A stretch of 34,508 bases of DNA from Clostridia bacterium (GTDB taxonomy: Bacteria; Bacillota; Clostridia; Oscillospirales; CAG-272): NCBI GenBank assembly GCA_017468385.1, contig JAFUIQ010000034.1, forward strand, positions 1 to 34,508. Reading direction: 5' to 3'. The position numbers were made by a program, and so were the translations under genes. This document shows, piece after piece, positions 14,220-23,114 of this stretch (its first letter is position 1; each line of letters opens with the position of its first letter). The notes beneath the pieces were generated by a model. That model was not told where the DNA came from and searched no databases. It worked only from the letters and a program-made list of their open reading frames with translations.

Positions 14220-15489
14220 GTCCGTCGTATATTTCAACCGCACCTTCGCGGAGGCCAATCGGACCCGGTGCCGCTATCGCCTGCTGTGCGGCGGCGCGGG
14301 CAGCGGCAAAAGCCTGAACACCGCACAGGATTTCATTTTGAAATTATCCGATGTGCAGTATCGGGGGGCCAATCTTCTGGTGGTGCGCAAGACGGAATCC
14401 GCCTGCAGACACAGCGTGTTTGAGGAACTCCTCGGCGCGATTCTGCGCATATTCGGGAAGGATTTCGCCCGCTACTGGCAGATTCGTCAGGAACCCATGG
14501 AGATGACCTCGCTCGTGACGGGTGGGAGGATCATTTTCCGCGGGATGAAGGACGAGGCCCAGCGGGAGAGGGTGAAAAGCGTAGCGTTTGAACAGGGCAA
14601 GCTGACATGGATCTGGTGTGAGGAAGCAACGGAATTGCACATGGCGGATCTGGACATTCTGGATGACCGTCTGCGAGGCGATCTCACCATGGTGAATCCC
14701 CTGCTCTATTATCAGATCACGCTGACGTTCAATCCCATCAGCGCGGGACACTGGCTGAAAAAGCGATTCTGGGACGCGCCGCCCTCGCCCGACGTGTACC
14801 TGCATCACAGCACCTTCCGGGACAACGCCTTCATCGGCGAGGAATACGCCGCCCGCATGGAGCGGCGCGCCAAGGAAGATCCGGTGGGATACGCCGTGTA
14901 CGCTCTGGGGGAATGGGGCAACACGGGCACCGGGCTGATTCTCACCCGATGGCGGGTGGCGGATCTGGATCCGGATCCCGAGCACTACGACGGGTGCTGG
15001 ATGGCACAGGATTTCGGCTTCAACCACGCGGATTGCCTTCTGCTCATCGGCATCCGGGACGGGGTGATCTGTGTACTCAAGGAATTGTATGTGCGGGAAA
15101 AGGACACGGCCGAGATCATCCGTCTGGCGGAGGATGCGGGATTTCCGAAAGGGCGCACCATGTACTGCGACAGCGCGGAGCCGGATCGGATCCGCATGTG
15201 GCAGAAAGCGGGATGGCGGGCGGTGGCCGTCATCAAAGAACCGGGATCTGTGGCTTCCCAAATCGACTATCTGAAGCAGCACGAGATCCTGGTGGACGCG
15301 CGGTGCGAGAATGTGATCGATGAGCTCTCCAACTGGCGCTGGATGAAAAACGATTCCTCCGGGGAGATCCTGGACGAGCCCTGCCCCATCCATGACGATG
15401 CCATGGCGGCGCTTCGCTACGCCACCGAACCGCTCCGCCGCCCCGAGAGACGCCTCCGCACTCTGCCGAAGAACGCCCTCGGCATCTGA
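14212..15489 (+). CDS. Phage terminase large subunit (PBSX family)
   Basis: This encodes 425 residues from the ATG at 14212 (a GTG two codons earlier is possible). The ATPase half has a clean Walker A GGAGSGKS (residues 27-34), a Walker B-like IWCEEA (134-139) and the TFNPIS coupling motif. The nuclease half (about 240-425) has MAQDFGFNHAD with its metal-binding aspartates, YCDSAEPDRI, and the late HDDAMAALRYA block. All key residues look intact, so the motor should work. It pumps DNA into the capsid through the portal. The start overlaps the small terminase gene, which suggests coupled translation. Confidence 0.95.
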   Translation: MSESVVYFNRTFAEANRTRCRYRLLCGGAGSGKSLNTAQDFILKLSDVQYRGANLLVVRKTESACRHSVFEELLGAILRIFGKDFARYWQIRQEPMEMTSLVTGGRIIFRGMKDEAQRERVKSVAFEQGKLTWIWCEEATELHMADLDILDDRLRGDLTMVNPLLYYQITLTFNPISAGHWLKKRFWDAPPSPDVYLHHSTFRDNAFIGEEYAARMERRAKEDPVGYAVYALGEWGNTGTGLILTRWRVADLDPDPEHYDGCWMAQDFGFNHADCLLLIGIRDGVICVLKELYVREKDTAEIIRLAEDAGFPKGRTMYCDSAEPDRIRMWQKAGWRAVAVIKEPGSVASQIDYLKQHEILVDARCENVIDELSNWRWMKNDSSGEILDEPCPIHDDAMAALRYATEPLRRPERRLRTLPKNALGI

Positions 15490-15530
15490 TCCCCCGCTAA
15501 CTCCGTCTTCGCCCGAGAGGCGTTCTTTTT
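15471..15530 (+). terminator. Possible attenuator between packaging and structural genes
   Basis: GAACGCC-C-TCGG at the end of the terminase gene can pair with CCGA-GA-GGCGTTC at about 15512-15525, followed by TTTTT. The loop is long (about 30 bases), so it is a weak terminator at best, but it lies exactly at the boundary between the terminase and portal genes. Confidence 0.35.
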
Positions 15531-15575
15531 GGGCCAAGAAACGAACAAATGTTTTTATTACGAAAGGAACTATCT

Positions 15576-16826
15576 ATGCAAGACACCAAAGACATTCTTT
15601 TGCATCTGGAAGCATTTCTGCGCACGGATGCGCCCCGTCTTACCCGATTGAACGCCTACTATCTGGGAAAGCACGATATTCTCCGCGCACCGCGGGATCC
15701 CCTGAAGCCGGACAACCGTCTGGTCAACAATTTCTGCCGCAACATCACCGACTGCACGGTGGGCTATTTCATGGGCCGCGGCATCCGCTACGCGTCGGAT
15801 GACGATCGCACCATGGAGATGATCACCCGCGTCAGCACGGAAAACGACGAGCGTTTCGTCAATAACGCATTGGCAAAAGATCTTTCCGTTTGCGGACGCG
15901 CCGCTGAGCTTCTCTGGTATGACGATCTGCTTCATCCCCGCTTTACCCCCCTGTCCCCCGATTCCGTGATCCCCGTATACGACTCCGGTGTGGATCCCCG
16001 TCTGCGCTATGCCATCCGATTCTTCACAAAAGAAACCGGCAAAACCGCAGTGGAAGTGTACGATGAGACGGACATGACCGTCTACGACTACGAAAACGGC
16101 ACGCTCACCAAGAAGGAAACCATTCCCCACTTCTTCGGGGATGTGCCCGTGATCTTCTACGCCAACAACCGGGACAAGCAGGGAGATTTTGAGCCGGTAC
16201 TGTCTCTGATTGACGCATACAACCGCCTGCAGAGCGACAGCGTCAACGATTTTGAATTGTTCGCCGACAGTTATCTGGCCATCTCCGGCATGGGTGCGGC
16301 GGATGAGGAGGATCTCGCCCGCATCCGTCGGGATCGGGTCATTCTGCTGGACGACGGCGGCGAGGCCAAATGGCTGACGAAGAGCGTCAACGATGCGTAC
16401 ATCGAGAACATGAAGTCCCGCATTGCGAAGGACATCTACCGATTCTCCGGCACGGTGGACATGGCGGAGGAAACCCTGGCGGGCAATGCTCTGTCCGGGG
16501 TGGCGATTCGCTATCGATTGCTGAATTTCGAGAACCGCGTATCCGTGACGGAGCAGTATTTCCGCCGATCCCTGCACGCAAGATGGCAGATGATCTGCCG
16601 TCTTTTGAGTCTGGCAGGCGCCCCCTACGATGCCGCCGCCATCCGCACCATTTTCACCCGCAATCTGCCCGGCTTGCCAGAGGAAGCGGCGGACATGGCA
16701 CAGAAGCTGACGGGCATTCTCTCCCGCCGCTCCGTTATTGAGCATCTTCCCATGGTGGAGGACGCGGAGGCGGAGATGGAGCGAATCCGTCTGGAGGACG
16801 CTGTAGGTGAGGAGGTGATGGCATGA
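15576..16826 (+). CDS. Phage portal protein (SPP1 gp6 family)
   Basis: This encodes 416 residues, with GAAAGGAAC before the ATG at 15576. The N-terminal signature NRLVNNFCRNI and GYFMGRGIRY (about residues 47-72) is typical of SPP1-like portals, the dodecameric ring through which DNA enters. The central FEPVLSLIDAYNRLQSD (stem and crown region) and the clip region around the SGVAIRYRLLNFE segment (about 305-320) are also recognisable. The length is within the family range. The stop overlaps the scaffold start as ATGA. Confidence 0.92.
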   Translation: MQDTKDILLHLEAFLRTDAPRLTRLNAYYLGKHDILRAPRDPLKPDNRLVNNFCRNITDCTVGYFMGRGIRYASDDDRTMEMITRVSTENDERFVNNALAKDLSVCGRAAELLWYDDLLHPRFTPLSPDSVIPVYDSGVDPRLRYAIRFFTKETGKTAVEVYDETDMTVYDYENGTLTKKETIPHFFGDVPVIFYANNRDKQGDFEPVLSLIDAYNRLQSDSVNDFELFADSYLAISGMGAADEEDLARIRRDRVILLDDGGEAKWLTKSVNDAYIENMKSRIAKDIYRFSGTVDMAEETLAGNALSGVAIRYRLLNFENRVSVTEQYFRRSLHARWQMICRLLSLAGAPYDAAAIRTIFTRNLPGLPEEAADMAQKLTGILSRRSVIEHLPMVEDAEAEMERIRLEDAVGEEVMA

Positions 16827-17293
16827 CGGAGGAAATCATGGAGCAACCGGCGGAGGAAATCCGCGAGGAGATGGTCCCGGAGACCACGGAGGAAGTCGAA
16901 GACGCGGCCATCACCGCCGCTTATGAGGCGGGACGAGCCGCCGCCGCGCTGGAATCCGATGCCCGCATTGCGGCGTTGGAGGAACAGTTGAAGCAGGCCC
17001 ACCGTGCCGCCGCCCGTCGGGAGACGGAGATACTATGCGGCACCTATCTGCGGGAGCGGGGTCTCAGCGAGGAGATGGCCTCCTTCCTCCTCGCCCCCGG
17101 TGAGACGGAGGTAAAGGAGGAGGTCCTGCTCCACCGTGTGGAGGCCATCGCCGGGGCGGTGGAAGCCGCCGCCATGCGGGAGCTGCAGTCCCGCGCGCTG
17201 TCGATCCGCCCCGAGGGGGGCAAGAGCACCCCTTTGACGGGGGCGGTGATCCGCGACATGCCCATCGCCCGTCTGGCGGAGATCATGGGATGA
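16823..17293 (+). CDS. Capsid scaffolding-like protein
   Basis: This encodes 156 residues. It is very acidic at the N-terminus, with a helical, probably coiled-coil middle (about 30-75, AAYEAGRAAAALESD and LEEQLKQAHRAA), and a C-terminal tail. This is what phage scaffolding proteins between portal and capsid genes look like. They fill the procapsid and leave on maturation. There is no protease motif. The role is inferred from composition and position, and the sequence itself is not family-specific. GGAGG precedes the ATG, and the start overlaps the portal stop. Confidence 0.75.
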   Translation: MTEEIMEQPAEEIREEMVPETTEEVEDAAITAAYEAGRAAAALESDARIAALEEQLKQAHRAAARRETEILCGTYLRERGLSEEMASFLLAPGETEVKEEVLLHRVEAIAGAVEAAAMRELQSRALSIRPEGGKSTPLTGAVIRDMPIARLAEIMG

Positions 17294-17303
17294 GAGACGA
17301 TGT

Positions 17304-17327
17304 GGGGTGTTTTTGAAAAAACGCCCC
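17304..17327 (+). other. Hairpin in front of the major capsid gene
   Basis: GGGGTGTTTTT, a short turn and AAAAAACGCCCC form a stem of about 11 bp (one G/T mismatch-type pair). CCCCC and A-runs follow, not T-runs, so it is unlikely to terminate. Phage capsid mRNAs often have such hairpins as processing or stability elements. Confidence 0.5.
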
Positions 17328-17378
17328 ATACCCCCAAAAAATTTATCATTATATTGAACTACTGAAAGGAATTTATCA

Positions 17379-18410
17379 ATGAATACCATTTATGAAAATA
17401 CCGTTCTGGAAGCCAAGCTGACTGAGCTTCTCAACTCCAAGCTGGAGGTACGCTCCCTGATGACCGTGGATGACTCCCTCACCGAGAGTGCCGGTCTGAC
17501 CAAGGTGATCAACCGCTACACCTACAACGGCACTGTGGAAACGCTGGATGGCGGCGAGGCCAACTCTACCGCCGGCACCCTTCGCTTCACACCCGAGACG
17601 TACACCGTGAAGCGTTATCAGCAGACCTTCCGCTACAACGATGTGGAGGCTATGAAGGATCCTGCCCTGATCGACATGGCGCTGTCCGGCGCGGCCGATG
17701 TGATGGCCAACCAGCTGAGAAGCGAATACTTTGATCAGCTGAAGCAGGTACGCCACCGTCATCCCATCGCCTCCGACACCGTTTCCTACACCGACATTGT
17801 GGATGCGCTGGGCAATCTGGGCCGCGAGGTGGAGGATGGCCTGTTCATCCTCATGGGCACCGACGGACGCACCGCCATCCGCCGCGACAGCGATTTCATC
17901 ACCGCTCACCAGGGCGACATCCTGTACAGCGGTCAGTTCGGCACGCTGTGCGGCATCCCCGTACTGTTCTCCAAGCTGGTGCCTGCCGGCAAGGTGATCA
18001 TCACCGAAAAGGCGGCGGTCAAGTTCTTCGTGAAGCGCGAGGCCGGTCTGGAGCAGAGCCGCGACATCGAAAAGAAGGAAAACACCATCGTATACGAGCG
18101 TCACGGCGTGATCGCTCTGGTGGATGACACCTCCTCCGTGATCCTGGGCAAGGCGGCACCGGCACTGACCGTATCCGCATCCCTGAAGGATGGCATGGCC
18201 ACTCTCACCGTATCCGGCAAGAGCAAGGAAGGAAACAAGGTCTTCTACATGGCCGATGCGGATGCACCCCTTCTGGGCGATGATGTTTCCCTCTGGCATG
18301 AGTGGGACGGCACCTCTGCTATCGAGATCGGCGACGCCAAGTGCGTGGCCGTGGCCGAGGTGGATGCAGGCGGCATCACCGTCAAGAGCGGCTGTGCTTC
18401 TCTGAACTAA
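17379..18410 (+). CDS. Phage major capsid protein
   Basis: This encodes 343 residues, with AAAGGAA before the ATG. The N-terminal arm (1-35), the E-loop-like segment with NRYTYNGTVETLDGG, FTPETYTVKRYQQTFRYND, and the P- and A-domain parts (about 90-250, including DGLFILMGTDGRTAIR and GTLCGIPVLFSKLVPAGKVII) fit HK97-fold capsid proteins of Clostridia phages. Residues about 262-343 look like an added Ig-like surface domain (TVSASLKDGMATLTVSGKS). Codon use differs from its neighbours: arginine is almost only CGC/CGT and leucine CTG, the pattern of strongly expressed host genes. That fits a protein made in hundreds of copies. Confidence 0.9.
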   Translation: MNTIYENTVLEAKLTELLNSKLEVRSLMTVDDSLTESAGLTKVINRYTYNGTVETLDGGEANSTAGTLRFTPETYTVKRYQQTFRYNDVEAMKDPALIDMALSGAADVMANQLRSEYFDQLKQVRHRHPIASDTVSYTDIVDALGNLGREVEDGLFILMGTDGRTAIRRDSDFITAHQGDILYSGQFGTLCGIPVLFSKLVPAGKVIITEKAAVKFFVKREAGLEQSRDIEKKENTIVYERHGVIALVDDTSSVILGKAAPALTVSASLKDGMATLTVSGKSKEGNKVFYMADADAPLLGDDVSLWHEWDGTSAIEIGDAKCVAVAEVDAGGITVKSGCASLN

Positions 18411-18440
18411 TCCCGAACTACTGCACCCAAGGAGGCTAAC

Positions 18441-18758
18441 ATGATCATACCTCAGGAAATGCGTCTGCGTCTGGGCATGGACCCGGCAGACGACTCACAG
18501 GATCCCCTGATTTCCCTGCTTCTGGAGGGAGCAGAATCCTATGCCCGCACCTACTGCCGACTGCGGGAGGAGGAAGACGTTCCGAACGATCTGATCGTGC
18601 GGATGACACAGGAAGACTACGGCCGGTTGGAGGGGGCGGGCATCGCCTCCTCCACCCTGTCGGGTGCTGCGGAATACTACCGCTCCTCCTACAGCGATGA
18701 TGTGATGGGCGCCCTGCGCGCCCTCCGTCATCCCGGTACGGTGAGGGGGCGATTCTGA
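18441..18758 (+). CDS. Head-tail connector protein (gp6/gp15-like adaptor)
   Basis: This encodes 105 residues. The N-terminal half (RLRLGMDPADDSQDPLIS, SYARTYCRL) is the helical pattern of adaptor proteins that dock under the portal ring. The tail is arginine-rich. AAGGAGGC precedes the ATG. The stop overlaps the next gene (TGATG). The function is assigned from family resemblance plus its place right after the capsid gene. Confidence 0.75.
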   Translation: MIIPQEMRLRLGMDPADDSQDPLISLLLEGAESYARTYCRLREEEDVPNDLIVRMTQEDYGRLEGAGIASSTLSGAAEYYRSSYSDDVMGALRALRHPGTVRGRF

Positions 18759-19072
18759 TGCGCAAGCGAATGCAGGATATCTGCACCTTATACGATGTGC
18801 CGCAGATCACCCCCGACGGGGCCCACTCCGCCCGTTATCTGGGAGAGATCCGGGCCCTTCTGGTGGCCCGATCCTCCGAGGAAAACAACGCGGATGGACT
18901 CTCCCACGCCGCCCAGACTGTCAGCGCACTGATTCCCCTGCGATACACGCCTGCGGGCGGATTTGTACGGGGCATGTCCTTGGCGCAAAACGGCGTAACC
19001 TACCGGATGCTGACTCCCGTGAAGCTGTCCCGCCTGTGGGCCATCAAGTGCGTGCGCATCCACATCGGATAA
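18758..19072 (+). CDS. Head closure protein-like
   Basis: This encodes 104 residues rich in beta strands (TPDGAHSARYLGEIRALLV, FVRGMSLAQNGVTYRML). It sits where gp16-type head-closure (stopper) proteins lie in siphovirus gene order. No diagnostic motif is visible, so the assignment depends on gene order. It overlaps the preceding gene and is followed after 11 bases by the next. Confidence 0.6.
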   Translation: MRKRMQDICTLYDVPQITPDGAHSARYLGEIRALLVARSSEENNADGLSHAAQTVSALIPLRYTPAGGFVRGMSLAQNGVTYRMLTPVKLSRLWAIKCVRIHIG

Positions 19073-19083
19073 AGGAGATTCTT

Positions 19084-19440
19084 ATGCTGAAAACCGTACT
19101 TTCGGCGGCGACTGCCGCCATGACCGTACCGCTGTTCCCCGCTCCCACCTATCACGCGCCGCCCTGTGCGGTGTATCGGTATTACCCCGCCGGATCGGAC
19201 GGTGCGAAACGCACGGCCACATTCACCGTGCGCGTATTCGCATCTACCGTTACCGAAGCCGCGGAGGAGTTGAGCCGACTGCGCCGTGCGCTGGTCAGCG
19301 ACGGCGATCTGGGGCTTATCGGGGATGCGGACAATCTTCTCCTGGTACGGGAGACATCGGAGGGCGCCACCAGCGGATACGTCCGCGGAGCCCAGGTGTA
19401 TTTCATCCAGGCAGGATTCACCATATCAGGCCGCGCGTAA
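19084..19440 (+). CDS. Tail completion / minor capsid-like protein
   Basis: This encodes 118 residues from the ATG at 19084, with AAAGGAG before it. It has alternating short strands and a helix (VTEAAEELSRLRRAL) and ends in RGAQVYFIQAGFTISGRA, which fits gp17-type tail terminators (the joining ring between head and tail). It is assigned by pattern and position and is not diagnostic alone. Confidence 0.6.
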   Translation: MLKTVLSAATAAMTVPLFPAPTYHAPPCAVYRYYPAGSDGAKRTATFTVRVFASTVTEAAEELSRLRRALVSDGDLGLIGDADNLLLVRETSEGATSGYVRGAQVYFIQAGFTISGRA

Positions 19441-19481
19441 GCGGCAATCGGGTACGCCCGAAGAAAGGAAAAACGCAAACT

Positions 19482-19997
19482 GTGCTGCAAGAAGAAAAAA
19501 TCTTCGCCCTTGGCCCCGGCCGGCTGTACATCGCACCGGCGGGGATCCCCGAGAACAAGATACGCTCTCTTTTGTATTACGCGGGGCCGACCAAGGGCGG
19601 AGTGAAGTTGAAATATGAAACAAAAATCCACGAGATCACCGACTATCGAGGCAAGGTGATCCGCGCCATCCCCTACGGGGAGCGGCTTCGTGCCGAGGGG
19701 GTACTGGCGCGTCTGAATCCCCATGTACTGGCGGATGCCATCGGCGCGTCCTACGACAAGCGGATTCTGTCCTTTGGCGCGCGGCGCAAGACGGGGCGCA
19801 TCACCCGCATCCGTCTGCTGTTGGTATGCGCCATCCCGCCGGAGGCCGGCGGCGGAGAATTTGTTTTCTCCATGATCTGCACCGCCGCCTCCGGCACCGC
19901 TTTCACCTTATCTGCCGACCGGGATTCCTCCTACACCTTCTCCCTTTTGGGCGAATCGGACGGGGCCGGCATGCAGGGAAAGGCGGTGATCGGATGA
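19482..19997 (+). CDS. Tail tube protein-like
   Basis: This encodes 171 residues from a GTG (GAAGAAAGG upstream). FALGPGRLYIAPAGIPE followed by YYAGPTKGGVKLKYE and a beta-rich body is the typical start of tail-tube proteins in Bacillota siphoviruses. In ordinary phages this gene is followed by tail chaperones and a large tape-measure gene. Here it is followed at once (ATGA overlap) by the distal tail gene. Confidence 0.7.
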   Translation: MLQEEKIFALGPGRLYIAPAGIPENKIRSLLYYAGPTKGGVKLKYETKIHEITDYRGKVIRAIPYGERLRAEGVLARLNPHVLADAIGASYDKRILSFGARRKTGRITRIRLLLVCAIPPEAGGGEFVFSMICTAASGTAFTLSADRDSSYTFSLLGESDGAGMQGKAVIG

Positions 19998-20803
19998 AGG
20001 GCGGCATCACACTGTATTCCGAAGGCGGCAAGATCACCTTCGGCCGCGAGGGATACATCCTGCACGAAATCGAGAACGCCCCGCCGAAGGTACTGCCTGC
20101 CGGTTTGGGGACACGGGCGATCACCCTCCGCGGCTACATTCTGCCCACGGGGGAGGATGACACCGCCCGTCTGGCATCGCTGGACGCGTTGTCCCGCCGC
20201 GTCATGCGGCTGGTAATGGCGGAGGGGGGATTCTACATGGAGGAATGGGGGCGCACTCTGCATCTGTTCTGCACCGAGGCGCCCCATTTCTCCCGGGAAG
20301 CTCCCTTTGCGGAGGGAGATGCGGCCCTATTTACCGTGCGGGCGATCAGCGAGGAGAACATCCCCTATTACACCGAGGCGCCCCGTCAGGCATCCGCCCG
20401 GGGCATGGAGGGAAAGTTGGTTTTCCCTCTGGCCATCACGGAGCAGACCGTATTTGCCACGCTGTCCCAAAGCGGTGTGATTACGGTGGTCAATCCGGGG
20501 GATGTGCCCTGCGGGTTCACGGCCGCGATTACTGCGGATCGGGACACCGTGGATTCTATCACTCTGACATTGGGTGAGGAGCAGATCACGGTGTCGTATC
20601 CGCTGGCGGCGGGGGAGGTCATGACCATCTGCACGGTGCCGGGCCAGAAGGACGTGTTGTGCGGTGGTACTTCTCTTTTGTCCTGCGTGGACTGGCGAAG
20701 CACCTTTTTCCCACTGGCTCCCGGCGAAAACCGTCTGGCGTGGCAGGCAGAGGGCGGGGGTTGTCCCCGTCTGATCCTCACCCTCACGCCGCTGTATCTA
20801 TAA
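19994..20803 (+). CDS. Distal tail protein-like (Dit family)
   Basis: This encodes 269 residues from the ATG at 19994, overlapping the tail tube stop. The N-terminal half is the belt domain (GYILHEIENAPPKV, TRAITLRGYILPTGEDD, with the conserved R-x-I-x-L-x-G beta hairpin). The C-terminal half is a jelly-roll-like galectin domain with GDVPCGFTAAI. Dit forms the hub at the tail tip. The order Dit then Gp37-like then fibre is normal. Confidence 0.8.
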   Translation: MKGGITLYSEGGKITFGREGYILHEIENAPPKVLPAGLGTRAITLRGYILPTGEDDTARLASLDALSRRVMRLVMAEGGFYMEEWGRTLHLFCTEAPHFSREAPFAEGDAALFTVRAISEENIPYYTEAPRQASARGMEGKLVFPLAITEQTVFATLSQSGVITVVNPGDVPCGFTAAITADRDTVDSITLTLGEEQITVSYPLAAGEVMTICTVPGQKDVLCGGTSLLSCVDWRSTFFPLAPGENRLAWQAEGGGCPRLILTLTPLYL

Positions 20804-20819
20804 TGTAGAAAGGACAACT

Positions 20820-21827
20820 ATGTTGGATATGCAAATTTTTACACCAACCCTGTCCCTGCGTGCGGTATGCGACTGCGCCCTATCCGTTCACGCCACGGAA
20901 GAATACGATGCCCCCGGCTCCTGCACCGTTCTGGTGCCGCTCAGGCTGGCGGGGGCATTTGTCCCGGAGGGCATGATCTCCATCCCCGGCATCGGCGGGG
21001 GATACCAGATCGAATCCATCCGGGAGGATGGGGTCAGCGAGACGGCCACGATCACCGGCCGGGGGATTCTGCACCGTTTTACCCAGCGGATTCTGGCGGA
21101 TCCCTTCCCGTACGCCGGCACGGCGGAGGATGGCATCATCGATCTGGCCGCGAACTGCGGCGGGGATGCCCTGCCGGGCAATCTTTCCTGCATCAGCTAC
21201 GGCATCCCCGACACGGTGGATGTGCGGGCCGAGGCGGGATCTCTTCTGTCCGTGATGCGCACTCTGGCACGCCCGGCCGGACTGGGGCTGCATCTGCGGC
21301 TGGATCCGGCGGCCCGGGAATTTCTGTTCAGCGTGCGCACCCGGACCGCGGGCGGCACGTTTCTCTCCCGCTCCCTGGGCAATCTCCGCTCCGCCACCCA
21401 ATGGCAGGATCGGAAGAACTATGTGAACCGGGTGACGGTACGGGGGAAGGACGGCACATCCGTGACGATGGACGCCGCGGACTGCATCCGGGACGGATTC
21501 GATGACGCCGCCGCGCCGGTGCGGGAGTACCTATTGAGTGTACCCGATCTGTCCCAGGGGGATTTCGCCTCGGAGGCGGCCTATCTGGATGCCCTGCGGG
21601 GACGGGGGCTAAGTTTTCTGCGATCCCGCCGTCCAATTTTCTCCGCTTCGGCGGAAACGGACGAGGATACCGCCCGACGGGTGAGGCTGGGGGAGATCCG
21701 CCCGCTGGCCGATCCCCTTTTGGGGCGGTACGCCGGGGCGATCTGCACGCAAAAATCTCTTACAGCGGATAAAAACGGCATCCGGCACGCCATCTCGCTG
21801 TCCCTTATGCCGGATGAATCTGTTTAA
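20820..21827 (+). CDS. Siphovirus Gp37-like tail protein (tail hub)
   Basis: This encodes 335 residues, with AGAAAGGAC before the ATG at 20820. The pattern YDAPGSCTVLVPL, GGGYQIESIREDG, TITGRGILHRFTQRI, then a domain with LRSATQWQDRKNYVNRV, fits ReqiPepy6 Gp37-like proteins, which are short relatives of the Tal/gp27 baseplate hub. There is no peptidase domain. It would sit below the Dit ring. Confidence 0.8.
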   Translation: MLDMQIFTPTLSLRAVCDCALSVHATEEYDAPGSCTVLVPLRLAGAFVPEGMISIPGIGGGYQIESIREDGVSETATITGRGILHRFTQRILADPFPYAGTAEDGIIDLAANCGGDALPGNLSCISYGIPDTVDVRAEAGSLLSVMRTLARPAGLGLHLRLDPAAREFLFSVRTRTAGGTFLSRSLGNLRSATQWQDRKNYVNRVTVRGKDGTSVTMDAADCIRDGFDDAAAPVREYLLSVPDLSQGDFASEAAYLDALRGRGLSFLRSRRPIFSASAETDEDTARRVRLGEIRPLADPLLGRYAGAICTQKSLTADKNGIRHAISLSLMPDESV

Positions 21828-21842
21828 TAAAGGAGTATATTT

Positions 21843-23114
21843 ATGGAAAAATCTTTTCCCTTTAACGCCGCTCTGGTAGACGGTCAGCCAGATCGCGTAT
21901 ATTCCGCGGAGGATTTTGCCGCGGAGCGGGCGGCCTATGTTTCCAATGGCGTATGCGCCGGGGATGCGCTGCTTGTTACCCCGGGGGCCGGCGGCGGTAT
22001 GACGGTGGATGTGGCACCCGGTCTTTCGGTGATCGACGGCTACACCTACCGCAACACGGACCCCCTGACGCTGTCCGTTTCCGCGGCGGATGCGGTATAT
22101 CCCCGCCTGGATCTGGTGGTACTTCGCCTGGATCTGCACGCCCGGGAGATGCGCTGCGCCATCCTTTGCGGCACGCCGGCGGTGTCTCCCGTGCCTCCGG
22201 CGCTGACCGTGACGGAATCCGTTCACGAGATCCCGCTGGCACAGATCGCGGTGGCCGCCGGTGAGACGGTGATCGAAGCATCCCATCTGACCGACATGCG
22301 CCAGCGCGCCAGCTACATTTTGAACACGATGGATGTGGATGCGCTGCTGGATGAATACAAAAAGGCCATCACCGATCATTTTGACACCGAGGATGCGGCC
22401 GCCATTGCGGAAGCCGCTTCCGTTGTGCGCACCGATCGGGGCACCTACGAAGTACTGTGCGGGGACGGCATTTACCGCGACGCCTCCACCGTAACCAGCG
22501 GCCGTGTGGAGCTGTGCCGCTTTACGGAATCCGGCACCTTCCGCCCCGCGGATTATCCCACCGTGGACGGTCGGTACGACATCGTTCTGCAGGGCGGCGG
22601 CGGATCCGGCGCGGCGGCCACCCAGACCGGTAATGTTACCGTATACGGCGGGTCCGCCGGCGGATACATGTCCCTCTCCGGGGTGGCACTGATCCCCGAC
22701 AAGGACTACCCCGTCACCGTAGGCAAGGGCGGTGCGGCCCTGCCCAAGGGAACAGGCAACGGTGCCACCTCTGTCCAATCCGCCGGCAACGACGGTGGGG
22801 ACACCTCCTTCTGGAATTACACCGTTCCCGGCGGCAAGGGCGGCACGATGAACACCGAGCCCCAGCCCGTCAACACCGCCGGATTCACCTCCGAAGTAGG
22901 TACGGTGGGCGAAAACGGCAAGGGCGGCGATTCCCACTTTGCCCGCGGCGGTGCCAACGGCTGTGCTTCCTATGGCCTTACCCGGGAGGCAGGTGACGGA
23001 TCGCTCGGCTCCGGCGGCGGTGCTGTGGTGAAATACGATCTGTACGTGGGCAAGACCGGTGCCGGCGGCGACGGACTTGTGATCCTGTACGGCATTCCGG
23101 CGTGCGCGGAATAA
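21843..23114 (+). CDS. Tail fibre / receptor-binding protein, glycine-rich
   Basis: This encodes 423 residues; AAAGGAG precedes the ATG. The N-terminus (FPFNAALVDGQPDRVYSAEDFAA and a VAPGLSVIDGYTYRNTD block, about 1-160) is the particle-attachment part common to Bacillota tail fibres. A helical linker (about 165-200) leads to a glycine-rich C-terminal domain (about 235-423) with many GG and GGAG-type turns, like phage adhesins that recognise surface sugars or proteins. Its stop overlaps the next gene. Confidence 0.8.
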   Translation: MEKSFPFNAALVDGQPDRVYSAEDFAAERAAYVSNGVCAGDALLVTPGAGGGMTVDVAPGLSVIDGYTYRNTDPLTLSVSAADAVYPRLDLVVLRLDLHAREMRCAILCGTPAVSPVPPALTVTESVHEIPLAQIAVAAGETVIEASHLTDMRQRASYILNTMDVDALLDEYKKAITDHFDTEDAAAIAEAASVVRTDRGTYEVLCGDGIYRDASTVTSGRVELCRFTESGTFRPADYPTVDGRYDIVLQGGGGSGAAATQTGNVTVYGGSAGGYMSLSGVALIPDKDYPVTVGKGGAALPKGTGNGATSVQSAGNDGGDTSFWNYTVPGGKGGTMNTEPQPVNTAGFTSEVGTVGENGKGGDSHFARGGANGCASYGLTREAGDGSLGSGGGAVVKYDLYVGKTGAGGDGLVILYGIPACAE

